Shown: positions 18,336 through 27,577 of the stretch, in pieces
How the letters are laid out: every line of letters starts with the position of its first letter
Numbering within the stretch: the first letter of the stretch is position 1
NCBI GenBank assembly: GCA_964641455.1
Contig: CAZXLH010000007.1
Coordinates: 1-64,000 of the forward strand
DNA from: DTU015 sp964641455
GTDB lineage: Bacteria > Bacillota > Sulfobacillia > Fermentithermobacillales > Fermentithermobacillaceae
Direction: 5' to 3'
Length of the DNA: 64,000 bases
Translations under genes and position numbers: made by a program
The notes under the pieces: generated by a model
Database searches by the model: none
What the model was told of the DNA's origin: nothing
Seen by the model: only the letters and a program-made list of their open reading frames with translations

Positions 18336-18801
18336 GATGAATTACCTCCCTTGGGTTATCAATTACTGGTTGTGTTTCAATCTGTTAAATGCTGATTCAA
18401 AGTGCCTAAGAGGCCTAAGAGCAACTTTTGAACTTTGTTTGATTTGGATCTGGTTCATGTTAGGGCTGCATCTAGGCTGTATCTTGTATGAGTAAGTGGT
18501 GCTAAACAGTGTTTTATGTAGGTTTGCCAACAGATCCTCACAGTGTCAAGCTTTATGTTCCGCGAATCGGGCCGCTGATTAGCCGGGTAAGGCTAAAGTT
18601 CATGGCGTCTTTGGGTAAATTCTCCAGTATCGGTTAGGATTCCTGTTCAGCAATTCGTGGACAATGTTTCTGGTCGCGGGAAAGAAGATTCGCGTCAAGC
18701 ATACAAGAACCAGGCGCATCATGTAATCCCAATACCTGTACGCCTGGGCGTGCCCAAGTTTCGGTGAGCCAGTCACCTACCGAGAAACTCTCAAATCCGC
18801 C
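18336..18801. other. Intergenic region, no gene recognised
   Basis: About 470 bases upstream of the amidohydrolase hold no intact gene. Short protein-like fragments occur but are broken by stops and were not identified. The amidohydrolase promoter should lie near 18350-18450, but no convincing boxes were picked out. Confidence 0.3.
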
Positions 18802-18906
18802 AGATTGGCTCTGCAGGTGAGCCAGTGCAGTACTGAAAAGCCCTTAAATCTGTCGGAGTGGCTCCGTAGGCGAGCCAGTCCAGCACTTGCAATGTTTTGC
18901 TGAAAA
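18802..18906 (+). repeat. 53-bp hairpin repeat, locus 1 (two units)
   Basis: Two tandem units each carry a 19-nt hairpin (TGGCTC, 7-nt loop, GAGCCA) at 18806-18824 and 18859-18877. The starts are exactly 53 bp apart. The unit matches those at 22366-22419 (inverted) and 48626-48770. The second unit is slightly longer before its GAAAA element. Confidence 0.8.
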
Positions 18907-19289
18907 GGTTCATGGGCTTTGCCGTGGGCTTGGGGCCTCCTTATAGAGTGCCGAATTCGGCAGGTAGGGGTTAACATTCAACGTCATTAGGAAATACCGG
19001 GCGTATGCCAAAAGCCTCTACGACATTTCGCCAGTGCTCAAGCAACACTCATTGTTAGCAGGAAATGCCTGGTGTATGGAGTATATAACTGTATAGTGGC
19101 ACTTGTCAGACAGCAAGTAAAAAGGAGATGATTCCCCAATCAAAATTCATTCAGTCCTTGGTTATGCCTGAGTATATATTGGGAACTTCGTATCTAACAA
19201 AAGTTATCAGTTATCGTACCGTAATTTTCACCGTAATTTTATTGAATGTAATTAGGTCTAATCCCCACTCATAAAGGAGTATGAAATGC
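18907..19289. other. Regulatory region before WYL regulator
   Basis: No gene is seen. Near 19217-19250, just upstream of the WYL regulator, the sequence CCGTAATTTT occurs twice in direct repeat 14 bp apart, followed by a related TGTAATT. These could be operator half-sites for autoregulation. Confidence 0.3.
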
Positions 19290-20336
19290 ATGAGTGAAAA
19301 TAAGGCTCAACAACCTCAAAGCGAAGGCCGTGGCAAAGCCGAGCAAAAGATTAGTGGAACTAGCCTTGGGACTAATATTACAGGATTCTGGAGGCTGTAC
19401 GAAATTGATCGGCTCATATCTCAGGGGTCATACCCTAATTGTGCATACTTGGCAGAACTTTTCGAAGTGCACCGAAGAACTGTAGAACGAGATATTGAGA
19501 GGCTGCGAGATTTTTTTGGCGCTCCTATTAGATATGATCGAAGCAACAAAGGCTATTACTACACAGAGTGCTTTTCACTTCCTGCCGTAAGGTTAAGGGA
19601 AGGGGAGGCCATCGCTTTGTTTTTGGGCCAGAAACTTCTTGTTCAATGCAAAGGTACGCCCTTAGAAGAGTTTGTTGAAAGAGCCATGTTAAAGATTAGA
19701 ACGCTGTTGCCGCAAGAAGTTGATGTGAGCCTGGAACGAGCTTTAGATGCTGTGTCCTTTCATGTAGATCCTTTGCGTGGGGAAGAAGTGGAGATGGCGC
19801 AAACATATCAAGTGCTGGCTGAGGCCATGGAAGGACGTAGAATCGTTGATATGAAGTATTACAGCGCCGGGCGAAACGTAACCACGCGGAGGAAAATAGA
19901 ACCTTACCATTTACGATTGGTTGATGGGGCATGGTATTGCATCGGCTTTTGTCAAGAAAGGCAGGAAGTGCGTACTTTTGCCATGGATAGGATACTATCG
20001 CTTGCTATTACAGATGAGGAATTCGAGATTCCCGAGACATTTTCGATTGAAGAATACCTGGGTGATAGCTGGGTAATAGAGCGAGGCACCCCCAGGCGAA
20101 TTTCTATCGAGTTTGACAGCAGCCAAGTTCCATACCTGCGTGAAAAACAGTGGCATCACAGTCAAGAAATAAATACGCTTTCTGATGGTGGCTTTAGGAT
20201 GACTGTGACTACCGGAAGCCTTGGTGAGATCATGCGCTGGGTCTTGAGTTTTGGCAGCCACGCCAAAGTTATTGAACCTGAGGATTTGAGGCAACAGATT
20301 GCAGAGGAATTGGATAGGGCGAGGCGGAACTATTAG
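19290..20336 (+). CDS. WYL-domain transcriptional regulator
   Basis: A winged helix-turn-helix (roughly residues 33-85, containing EVHRRTVERDIERLRDFFG) is followed by a WYL ligand-binding domain (VDGAWYCIGFC and VRTFAMDRI) and a C-terminal WCX-type segment (EIMRWVLSFG). WYL proteins sense ligands, often nucleic-acid or nucleotide species, and some control defence loci; the target here is unknown. An ATG at 19281 is only one base from AAAGGAG, so the ATG at 19290 is the likelier start. Length 348 is standard. The neighbouring genes lie on the other strand, so it is a single-gene transcript. Confidence 0.85.
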   Translation: MSENKAQQPQSEGRGKAEQKISGTSLGTNITGFWRLYEIDRLISQGSYPNCAYLAELFEVHRRTVERDIERLRDFFGAPIRYDRSNKGYYYTECFSLPAVRLREGEAIALFLGQKLLVQCKGTPLEEFVERAMLKIRTLLPQEVDVSLERALDAVSFHVDPLRGEEVEMAQTYQVLAEAMEGRRIVDMKYYSAGRNVTTRRKIEPYHLRLVDGAWYCIGFCQERQEVRTFAMDRILSLAITDEEFEIPETFSIEEYLGDSWVIERGTPRRISIEFDSSQVPYLREKQWHHSQEINTLSDGGFRMTVTTGSLGEIMRWVLSFGSHAKVIEPEDLRQQIAEELDRARRNY

Positions 20337-20404
20337 TAAAGTCGTATGGGATTCGTATGGGATATTGAAACATTTAGATGAGATTGATTTTCTTGTTTTG
20401 GAAC

Positions 20405-20435
20405 CCGGGGAGTCACTTTTGCGGTAACTCCCCGG
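20405..20435. terminator. Hairpin between convergent genes
   Basis: CCGGGGAGT pairs perfectly with ACTCCCCGG across a 13-nt loop. It lies 70 bp after the WYL regulator and faces the end of the M28 peptidase gene. Two shorter hairpins (AGCGG/CCGCT and CCGGG/CCCGG) follow within 100 bp. There is no strong T-tract, so factor-independent termination is only likely, not sure. Confidence 0.5.
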
Positions 20436-20630
20436 TATTTGATCAATATTACCGGAACGCTGCAAGCACCGGACAGTAATTGTTACTTAGCGGTAATTCC
20501 CCGCTGTTCGATTCAATGTTCCGGGTTCCCGGCACTCTATCGGTGCTCTGTTCTTATTTTGGTGTTCCAGTTGATCTGTTGTTCTAATTGTGGTGTTGTT
20601 GTGTCAACGTTTGGAACTGGCCAGGTTGCT

Positions 20631-21923
20631 TCAGTTTCTTTTCTTCTCTTCTTTATCTTCCTTAGCGCCTTTATCTTCTTTGTGCTGACGGCCGCCTCGT
20701 TCCATATACTCCTTTATGTCTCTCTTAATCTTGTTCGGTATCTCTTTTTCAAAGGGGAATTTTCCGGCGTTGACAATACGGCGGGTGAACTCAAGTACAA
20801 CGTCACCAAGCATTGCAAGGTGCTTGCCGTCGATGTGTTCGATGGTATCCCCTGGAGCATGGATAAACGAAGTGCCGCCACCTCCGCGGGCAAATGTTAC
20901 AGATGGGATTCCCTTGTATCCTACAGGTATACAGTCGCCTGAGTAAATCGACTGCCTGACCCGGAGGCCTACTCCGAATTCCTTACCCAGTATGTCCAGG
21001 TAATTTACCAGTTTGTCAGAGCCGATGACTGAGGCTGAGTTGTTGCCTATGATTCCGCCTGCTACATCAACGTTTACCATGAATATATACTTTTCAAGGT
21101 CGTCCTTATGCCGCTCAACATAATCCCAGCTTCCCATTAGCCCCATTTCTTCTCCGCCAAACCATACGAATCTTAAGGTTCTCTTGGGTGGGTTCTGGGT
21201 GAAGTATCTGGCCATTTCCATGATAGTGGCTGAGCCTGCTGCATTGTCATGGGCGCCCTGGTTTCTGAAGACGCTGTCAAAGTGTGCTCCGATAAGGATA
21301 ATTTCCCCAGGCTCAAGGGTGCCGGGTATTTCGGCTATAACATTTCTTGATTTAGACCAAAACTCGTCCTGTGACACAAATAACCGAACTTTGGCGGCGC
21401 TGCGTTTGATCATCTCCAGCGCATGCTCATATTTGATGTAGGCAGTGGGCAGAGTGCCCAAACGGTCACGGGTACAGCGGTTCATTGAAATATAGGGAGT
21501 GTCTCGTCCGGCGCCGGCAACAAATATCCTACCTACAGCACCTTCCTTCTTTGCTTTTTCGAAACCCTTGAAACCTCCGCCGCCACTGGCAAGAATTATG
21601 GTTCCGTCAATATCATGCAAAAACTCCGGATCTCCGGTTTCTACGTATTTGATAGGCGCTTCAAGGCCCTCCTTGGGCGTGTTGCCGCTGAGCCCAAGAG
21701 CGGATCCTTCGTATTTTGCCTGGTATGGCTCTAAAACTTCGACCCAGGCCTTATCATTTGCATAGGCGAACAGGTCAAACTCTTCCACTTTGGGTTCAAG
21801 CCCGAAACTTCCCAGCTCGTCACAAATTATGTTTGCTGCCTTTTCCTCTTCAGGCGAGCCTGCGCAACGTGTAAACGCAATCTTTTCGAGAAACTTCATT
21901 GCTCTTTCGCCATCAAAAGACAT
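20631..21923 (-). CDS. M28-family zinc aminopeptidase
   Basis: This is a di-zinc aminopeptidase. Metal ligands and catalytic residues are visible: H214 (GAHFDS), D226 (GAHDNAAG), E258-E259 (GGEEMG), D286 (NVDVAGG) and H355 (SFIHAPGDT). A PA-like insertion occupies about residues 85-185. There is no signal peptide, so the enzyme is probably cytoplasmic, acting on peptides. An unusual C-terminal tail of about 25 residues is very rich in K, E and D. The gene is single and convergent with the WYL regulator. Confidence 0.85.
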   Translation of the reverse strand: MSFDGERAMKFLEKIAFTRCAGSPEEEKAANIICDELGSFGLEPKVEEFDLFAYANDKAWVEVLEPYQAKYEGSALGLSGNTPKEGLEAPIKYVETGDPEFLHDIDGTIILASGGGGFKGFEKAKKEGAVGRIFVAGAGRDTPYISMNRCTRDRLGTLPTAYIKYEHALEMIKRSAAKVRLFVSQDEFWSKSRNVIAEIPGTLEPGEIILIGAHFDSVFRNQGAHDNAAGSATIMEMARYFTQNPPKRTLRFVWFGGEEMGLMGSWDYVERHKDDLEKYIFMVNVDVAGGIIGNNSASVIGSDKLVNYLDILGKEFGVGLRVRQSIYSGDCIPVGYKGIPSVTFARGGGGTSFIHAPGDTIEHIDGKHLAMLGDVVLEFTRRIVNAGKFPFEKEIPNKIKRDIKEYMERGGRQHKEDKGAKEDKEEKKRN

Positions 21924-22146
21924 TGTGGAAACTCAACTCCTTTGTCACATACATTTATCCTTTGTCATGATACCCATAGTAATTACCAAGATTTAACCGG
22001 ATATTTCTCTTCTAAGGTCGCCAGAAACGGGGATACCCTTCCTCTAAATAGACACATCGGTACGCATGTCCATGACGGTTCTTGCAGCCGTTTTCTCAGT
22101 TTGGCCCTGGCCGGTAAATTAAAATTTAGCCTAACCAAGTAGCACT

Positions 22147-22265
22147 GCAGTGACTATTGTTTTTTTACTATTTCAGCCGATGCTAGATGTAACCTATCCC
22201 AGTCTGTATTTGCAGTGACTATTGTTTTTTTACTATTTCAGCCGATGCTAGATGTAACCTATCCC
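22147..22265 (+). repeat. 65-bp tandem repeat running into assembly gap
   Basis: A 54-bp sequence beginning GCAGTGACTATTG occurs twice, at 22147-22200 and 22212-22265, with identical text. The second copy stops exactly at the first N. With an 11-bp linker the period is 65 bp. It may be a real tandem array that broke the assembly, or an artefact of gap closing. Confidence 0.7.
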
Positions 22266-22365
22266 NNNNNNNNNNNNNNNNNNNNNNNNNNNNNNNNNNN
22301 NNNNNNNNNNNNNNNNNNNNNNNNNNNNNNNNNNNNNNNNNNNNNNNNNNNNNNNNNNNNNNNNN
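22266..22365. other. Assembly gap (100 N)
   Basis: Exactly 100 N, the usual placeholder for a gap of unknown size. A tandem repeat abuts it on the left and a 53-bp hairpin repeat unit on the right, so the missing piece is probably repetitive. True length and content are unknown. Confidence 0.98.
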
Positions 22366-22421
22366 ACTCTGGCGGGTTTGAGGGCCTTTCGGTGCTTGAC
22401 TGGCTCGCCTACAGAGCCACG
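22366..22421 (-). repeat. 53-bp hairpin repeat, locus 2 (inverted, cut by gap)
   Basis: Read on the minus strand the 19-nt hairpin TGGCTC...GAGCCA lies at 22419-22401. The next hairpin, at the 53-bp period, would begin at 22366, the last known base before the N run. The array therefore continues into the gap. Confidence 0.8.
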
Positions 22422-22465
22422 CCACAGCGTTAAGATATGAATTATCTACCGGTTAGATGATTGCA

Positions 22466-22518
22466 TTGACGTAACAGCGGTTACATGCTACTGTAGGCTA
22501 GATAGTAACGGCTGTTAC
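22466..22518 (+). promoter_or_regulatory. Promoter with two GTAAC-N4-GTTAC operators before chrB
   Basis: Two 14-bp palindromes of the form GTAAC-N4-GTTAC lie at 22471-22484 and 22505-22518, with starts 34 bp apart. A TTGACG box (22466-22471) overlaps the first, with a weak TACTGT at 22489-22494 seventeen bases on. The second palindrome would fall just after the transcription start. The layout is that of a repressor-controlled promoter for chrB 125 bp downstream. The repressor is not identified. Confidence 0.5.
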
Positions 22519-22643
22519 ATCGGAGCTAAATTCTATCTGGTGATGGCATAGTCTAAACGGGCTTGGTGAACCGGTAGGTCCGATTTGAAGGTAGGAAAGT
22601 TTTGACTCCAAATCTATCCTACGGAGGTGACCCGACTACTATT

Positions 22644-23171
22644 ATGGAATGGATAATTCTTGCCTACAAGATACCGCCGGAACCATCGAGATACCGGGTG
22701 GCAATATGGAGAAGCCTCAAGCAAATGGGTTCTGTATATATTCAGAATTCGGTATGCATTCTTCCGGATCTTCCTCGGCATAGAGAGGAATTCAGAAACC
22801 TCGGGCAAAGAACTAGTCAATATGGTGGAGAATTTATGCTGTTTGCGGCTCAAGGCGCTGATGAAGAGGAAGATCAAAAAGTGGTATCCAGGTTTAATGA
22901 AGAACGGGACCTTGAGTATAAAGAGGTAATTGAGGGGCTCGAGAATTTCCTAGGTGAGATAGAGATGGAAACCAAGGCTCAGAACTTCATTTTCGCGGAA
23001 CTCGAGGAAAACGAGGGAAATCTGGAAAGGCTTACTACCTGGATGGATAAGGTGAAGAAGCGGGACTTTTTCAGGAGCTCTTTAGGAGTAGAGGCAGGGC
23101 AAAAGCTGGCAAAGTGCAGGGATATCTTTGAACGGTTCGCAGCCACGGTATATGAGTTTCATGTTGAATAG
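22644..23171 (+). CDS. chrB: ChrB N-terminal-domain protein
   Basis: The protein resembles the N-terminal domain of ChrB chromate-resistance proteins. The opening reads EWIILAYKIPPEPSRYRVAI, then WRSLKQMGSVYIQNSVCILP, which is the family signature, and an acidic helical region follows. Only this domain is present (about 176 residues); the C-terminal half of full ChrB is absent, as in many Bacillota. ChrB senses chromate and controls export genes. The start chosen is the ATG at 22644 after GGAGGTGA. An MFS exporter follows on the same strand and may be the partner transporter. Confidence 0.75.
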   Translation: MEWIILAYKIPPEPSRYRVAIWRSLKQMGSVYIQNSVCILPDLPRHREEFRNLGQRTSQYGGEFMLFAAQGADEEEDQKVVSRFNEERDLEYKEVIEGLENFLGEIEMETKAQNFIFAELEENEGNLERLTTWMDKVKKRDFFRSSLGVEAGQKLAKCRDIFERFAATVYEFHVE

Positions 23172-23355
23172 GTGCTTAACCCCTGGGTACCCCACAAGCC
23201 TAAGTGCCCAGAGTCTCGAAAATCCTAGGTAGGTGTTTGTCCCCCCAAAAAAAATTGCTCTGGCGGCGGCATGAGAACCTTTATGTTGCCGCAGCATTCA
23301 GCTACCGCGCTATGCAACTGTGATTCCAGCCGGACAGGTGCCGGGTGATCTGATT

Positions 23356-23387
23356 TGCCGCAGTTTAGCGGCACCTCATATTTTTTT
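23356..23387 (+). terminator. Weak hairpin with T-run after chrB
   Basis: TGCCGC and GCGGCA pair across a 6-nt loop, and a run of seven T follows seven bases later. It lies between chrB and the MFS gene. The distance to the T-run makes it a weak terminator at best. Confidence 0.35.
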
Positions 23388-23480
23388 CACCTCCTGGCCC
23401 TGGCGTAGCCGTAGTAGCTGTATTTACAGTGCTGTACAACTTGAACTGTTCCGGCCATGTGGCGAGAGGAGAACTAACTG

Positions 23481-24659
23481 ATGTTCAATATAATAATTAC
23501 CGGACTTACCAGTTTTTTAACAGATATATCTACTGAAATGGTCTATCCGCTTTTGCCTTTGTTTCTTACAACAAGGCTGGGTGCAACCCCTGCTATTGTA
23601 GGAATAATAGAGGGTATAGCCGAGAGTTTAGCCAGCATTCTGAAGGTGTTCTCTGGGGCCCTGTCGGATAGGACCGGGAAGCGCAAACCGCTCGCCATAG
23701 GAGGCTATTCGTTTTCTATGCTTGGAAAAGTTGCGCTTATGTTCGCCGGGACATGGCCAATGGTGCTCTTGGGCCGTGTGGCAGACAGGTTTGGCAAGGG
23801 GATCCGGACTGCGCCCCGAGATGCTCTTATAGCCGAGTCATCGGAAGAAGGCAAGAGGGGCGCAGCTTTCGGCTTGCATAGGCTCTTTGATACTTTGGGA
23901 GCCAGTATAGGAATAATTCTGTCATACTACTTCATTACAGCCTATAGCGGCGATTTTACCAAGGTGTTTGTTTATTCCATTATTCCGGCCGCTTTGGGAG
24001 TGGCATGTTTGTTTTTCATTAAGGAAAAAGGGGGCGTTGGGGGCGTTACCCAAGCACCCAAAAAGGCTAGGGGCGTATCGCTTAACTGGAGGTCACTGGA
24101 CCCCAAGTTAAGGCGGTTTTTGGTAGTTACGTTTATTTTCACTCTCGGAAATTCATCAAACCAGTTTTTGCTGCTTCGTGCCAAAAGTGCTGGTTTTGAT
24201 TCTTCAACAGTGATTTTGCTTTACTTGACGTACAACATAGTTTATGCTGCAGTGTCCTATCCTGCAGGGAAACTTTCTGACAGGATAGGCCGTCGTACAC
24301 TGCTTGTATTTGGATACCTGGCTTACGGGTTGGTTTACCTGGGCTTTGCGTTCTTCAAGACTCCTTCTGCCCTATGGTGGCTTTTCGGCTTATACGGGTT
24401 ATATATTGGTTTCACCGAGGGTGTGGAAAAGGCTTTGGTGGCTGATATAGCTCCTGCTGATCAAAAAGCAACGCTGATAGGCCTTCATTCGACTTTGGTT
24501 GGGATAGGGCTTCTGCCTGCCTCTACTTTTGCCGGATTTCTTTGGAACGCCTTTGGCCCCCAGGCTCCCTTCGTGTTTGGCGGGGTTATGGGGATTATTG
24601 CAGCAGCTGGGCTGTGGTGGGTACTAAAGGACGAAGTGGTGAAGATACCTGCTGCATAG
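23481..24659 (+). CDS. Major facilitator superfamily transporter
   Basis: About twelve hydrophobic segments and the MFS motif A-type loop between helices 2 and 3 (GALSDRTGKRKP) mark a major facilitator transporter, with a similar loop (GKLSDRIGRRTL) in the second half. The start has GAGAGGAG upstream. The substrate is not evident. Its place after chrB suggests a toxic-anion or drug exporter, but that is inference. Length 392 is normal for a 12-helix protein. Confidence 0.85.
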   Translation: MFNIIITGLTSFLTDISTEMVYPLLPLFLTTRLGATPAIVGIIEGIAESLASILKVFSGALSDRTGKRKPLAIGGYSFSMLGKVALMFAGTWPMVLLGRVADRFGKGIRTAPRDALIAESSEEGKRGAAFGLHRLFDTLGASIGIILSYYFITAYSGDFTKVFVYSIIPAALGVACLFFIKEKGGVGGVTQAPKKARGVSLNWRSLDPKLRRFLVVTFIFTLGNSSNQFLLLRAKSAGFDSSTVILLYLTYNIVYAAVSYPAGKLSDRIGRRTLLVFGYLAYGLVYLGFAFFKTPSALWWLFGLYGLYIGFTEGVEKALVADIAPADQKATLIGLHSTLVGIGLLPASTFAGFLWNAFGPQAPFVFGGVMGIIAAAGLWWVLKDEVVKIPAA

Positions 24660-24840
24660 ATATCATAAACCTAATCGACTTGACCGGTAATTGCATATTG
24701 CTTTTTTCTATCATACTCTATCTAACTGGCTAACATTTACTGTGTCAAGGTTTTACATCGCTAACGGTTTTTCGGCCACGTTCTTCACGCACCGTGTACG
24801 AGCGGATGTATTGATATCCTAGGTATGCTGTACTGATAAC

Positions 24841-27414
24841 CTATGCTTGTCGTGATCCACTGCGGCTTAAGGCAAGGTATTTTCCTGCTTCCACAATTAT
24901 AAGCAAGAGGAAACTAAGGCCGAATATAAACATCCAATGCTGGGGTTCAAGAGGAACAACCCCTAAAACCGTTCTGAAATATGATACCAGGACTCCCGAC
25001 AGCGCAACTACAAATCCAAAGACAACAGACCACAGCAATGGTTTGTTTTCTGTAAGGTGCCCTGTATGGAAAATGCTTCGTCGCATGCTCCGGTAGGCAA
25101 AAACATATACCAGTGAGATGATGGCCAGAGTTTCAAACGTTATTGTTCTGGCAAGATCAACGTTGCCGTGCCGGCTCATGTAGTGGTTAAACATCAACAG
25201 GCAGCCTAGGGCTGCGGTGCCGCTTATAGAAGCGATAAGCCCCATTCCCAGGCGATCCAGTATTGGCTCTGTAACCCGCCTCGGTTTTTCTTCCATTATG
25301 CCTTCTTCTTTAGGCTCGAATCCGAGGACGATGTCCACCGGGCCATCACATATCAGGTGAATCCATAGAATTTGCGCCACTGTAAGCGGTGCAGGCCAGC
25401 CAAGCAACATAGATACAAACACAAGCAGTATCTCAGCAAATGAGTTAGAAAGGGTATAAGATACAACTTTCTTGATGTTCTGGAATACTACCCGGCCTTC
25501 TTCGACAGCGGCTACTATAGTTTTGAAATTGGAGTCTAGAAGTACAAGGTCAGCCGTTTCCTTGGCAATGTCACTGGCAGTCCCAACGACTACACCGATA
25601 TCAGCCTTCTTCAAGGCAGGGGCGTCGTTGACACCGTCTCCTATCATTGCAACCACTTCTTCCAAGGACTGTAGTGCTGATACTATCCGCAGTTTTTGAT
25701 GGGGGAGTATCCTCGAAAAGACCATAATATCTCTAACCCTGCGTTTGAGTTCTTCATCACCCATAGCATCCAAGTCTTTACCTTCAGTAACCTGGGAAGG
25801 GCCAATATCCAGTCCGATGATTCTAGCAACGCGTAGGGCGGTTCTTTTGTGATCACCCGTGATCATCTTGACCTGGATTCCGGCTTTATGGCAGGTTTCT
25901 ATGGCTTCCGGAACTTCGGTACGCACAGGATCCTGAAGCCCTACCAGGCCTGCGAAAGTAAACCCTGTTTCAGATTTGGGATCATCGAGCATCTGTTCAG
26001 GGTCTGCCTCCGGCGAAATTTCCTCAGGCGAGATTGCCTTGTAGGCAAGGCCTAGCAGCCTTAGCCCTTGGTCTGCCCACTTATCCATTAGCAGTCGGTA
26101 GTCTGATGCGGTGTTATCATCTGTTTTACATTTTGTAAGGACGATTTCCGGCGCTCCTTTGAGGAAAACTATCTGCTTGCCACCGTTTGTGCATTTGCCT
26201 TCACGATCTTCTTCACTTTGGTTGCTTTTATCACTACCGCTTCCGTCAGCAACCTTACCAGGGACTGAGTGCAGAGTCCTCATATATTTCTTTTCACTGG
26301 AAAACGGTTCTTCATCCAGACGTGGATATTCCCGGATCCATCGGTCAGTGTCTGTTTGCTTTTGACGTTTAACCAGGTCCCATATGGCTAGTTCAAGTGC
26401 ATCAGACAGGTTGTTGTTAAGAGCCATTATTTTGAATGCCATGTCTTCGTCAGACATTTCCCAGTGGGTGGCAGTCATTTGGCCTGCTGTCAAAGTACCT
26501 GTCTTGTCAGTACATATAACTGTTACCGAGCCCAGGGTTTCTACTGCCAGGAGCCGCTTAACCAAGCCCCGCCTCTTCAAGACTCTCTTCATGCCCAGAA
26601 CCAAAATAACAGTTACCGCGATGAGCAATCCTTCGGGAATGGCGGCTACTGCAAGGATAATGGCTACTCTGACCATATCCAATGGATTCTTTCCGCTGAG
26701 AATTCCGATAATGTACATAATTCCTGTTACTGCAATGACCAATTTGGTCAAAGTACCGCTGAAGGCCGCCAACCTTTTCTGAAGAGGAGTTTCCTCATCA
26801 TCGGCCTGGGTGATGCTGTGGGCGATTTCTCCCAGTTTGGTGTTTCTGCCGGTGGCGGTGATTTCCATGATGCCTCTTCCGGCCACAACTGTTGTACCCA
26901 TGTACACAGGGTTAGAGTTCTTCTTTCGCACAGGTTCACTTTCTCCTGTGAGGATTGCCTCATTAAGGGAAAGGCTTTTAGCTTCTACAAGGTTACCGTC
27001 TGCCGATATTTTGTCTCCGGTAGTTATAAGCACGATATCTCCGGGGACTAGTTCGCGGGCTTCCACATGAGTACGCCGGCCGTTTCTCATGACTGTGGCT
27101 ACCGGTTTAACCAGGGCCTTCAGGCTTTCGTATGTTTCATGCGCCTGATATTCCTGGAAGAAGCCGAGGATGACGTCGAATACAACCACGGCCATGATGA
27201 TGGCGAAGTCTTTCCGTTCACCCATTATTAGCGAGACCAGAGCCGCTCCAAGAATGACGTAGATAAGGGGGCTTTTGAACTGAGAGAGCAATATAGTGAT
27301 AGGCGAGATGGGCTTAGCTTTAGGTAACATATTCTCGCCGTACTGCTTTCGCTTTTCAATAACTTGCTTATCTGTTAGTCCTTTAGAAAGATAGTTTTCC
27401 AATTCGGCACTCAC
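24841..27414 (-). CDS. P2-type cation-transporting ATPase (calcium type)
   Basis: This P-type ATPase of the Ca2+ pump group moves cations across the membrane at the cost of ATP. TGES is at 156-159, the PEGL helix-4 motif at 260-263, the phosphorylated D303 in CTDKTGTLT, and the hinge reads GDGVNDAPALKKADIG. An N-terminal cation-ATPase domain and a six-helix C-terminal block are present. A charged, Ser/Glu-rich insertion in the nucleotide-binding domain (about residues 385-410) looks like a species-specific loop. Length 857 is slightly short for the group. GTG start after AGAGGG. Confidence 0.9.
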   Translation of the reverse strand: MSAELENYLSKGLTDKQVIEKRKQYGENMLPKAKPISPITILLSQFKSPLIYVILGAALVSLIMGERKDFAIIMAVVVFDVILGFFQEYQAHETYESLKALVKPVATVMRNGRRTHVEARELVPGDIVLITTGDKISADGNLVEAKSLSLNEAILTGESEPVRKKNSNPVYMGTTVVAGRGIMEITATGRNTKLGEIAHSITQADDEETPLQKRLAAFSGTLTKLVIAVTGIMYIIGILSGKNPLDMVRVAIILAVAAIPEGLLIAVTVILVLGMKRVLKRRGLVKRLLAVETLGSVTVICTDKTGTLTAGQMTATHWEMSDEDMAFKIMALNNNLSDALELAIWDLVKRQKQTDTDRWIREYPRLDEEPFSSEKKYMRTLHSVPGKVADGSGSDKSNQSEEDREGKCTNGGKQIVFLKGAPEIVLTKCKTDDNTASDYRLLMDKWADQGLRLLGLAYKAISPEEISPEADPEQMLDDPKSETGFTFAGLVGLQDPVRTEVPEAIETCHKAGIQVKMITGDHKRTALRVARIIGLDIGPSQVTEGKDLDAMGDEELKRRVRDIMVFSRILPHQKLRIVSALQSLEEVVAMIGDGVNDAPALKKADIGVVVGTASDIAKETADLVLLDSNFKTIVAAVEEGRVVFQNIKKVVSYTLSNSFAEILLVFVSMLLGWPAPLTVAQILWIHLICDGPVDIVLGFEPKEEGIMEEKPRRVTEPILDRLGMGLIASISGTAALGCLLMFNHYMSRHGNVDLARTITFETLAIISLVYVFAYRSMRRSIFHTGHLTENKPLLWSVVFGFVVALSGVLVSYFRTVLGVVPLEPQHWMFIFGLSFLLLIIVEAGKYLALSRSGSRQA

Positions 27415-27577
27415 TAATGCGAACCCTCTTTTGACGTTGACGTTCCAATGATGCTAATGGGCTCATAACAAGTGTTCCTGTTTTGTGATTAACTATCCAT
27501 GATCCTTAGAAAAAAGTTTTCAGCAAAAATTTTTGATTCTGTTCGCAAAAGCAAGCCCGGGAGTAACTTGTTTATCA

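Noticed and set aside
22147..22265. CRISPR array at the gap
   Set aside because: The identical part is 54 bp with only an 11-bp linker, far from repeat-spacer proportions.
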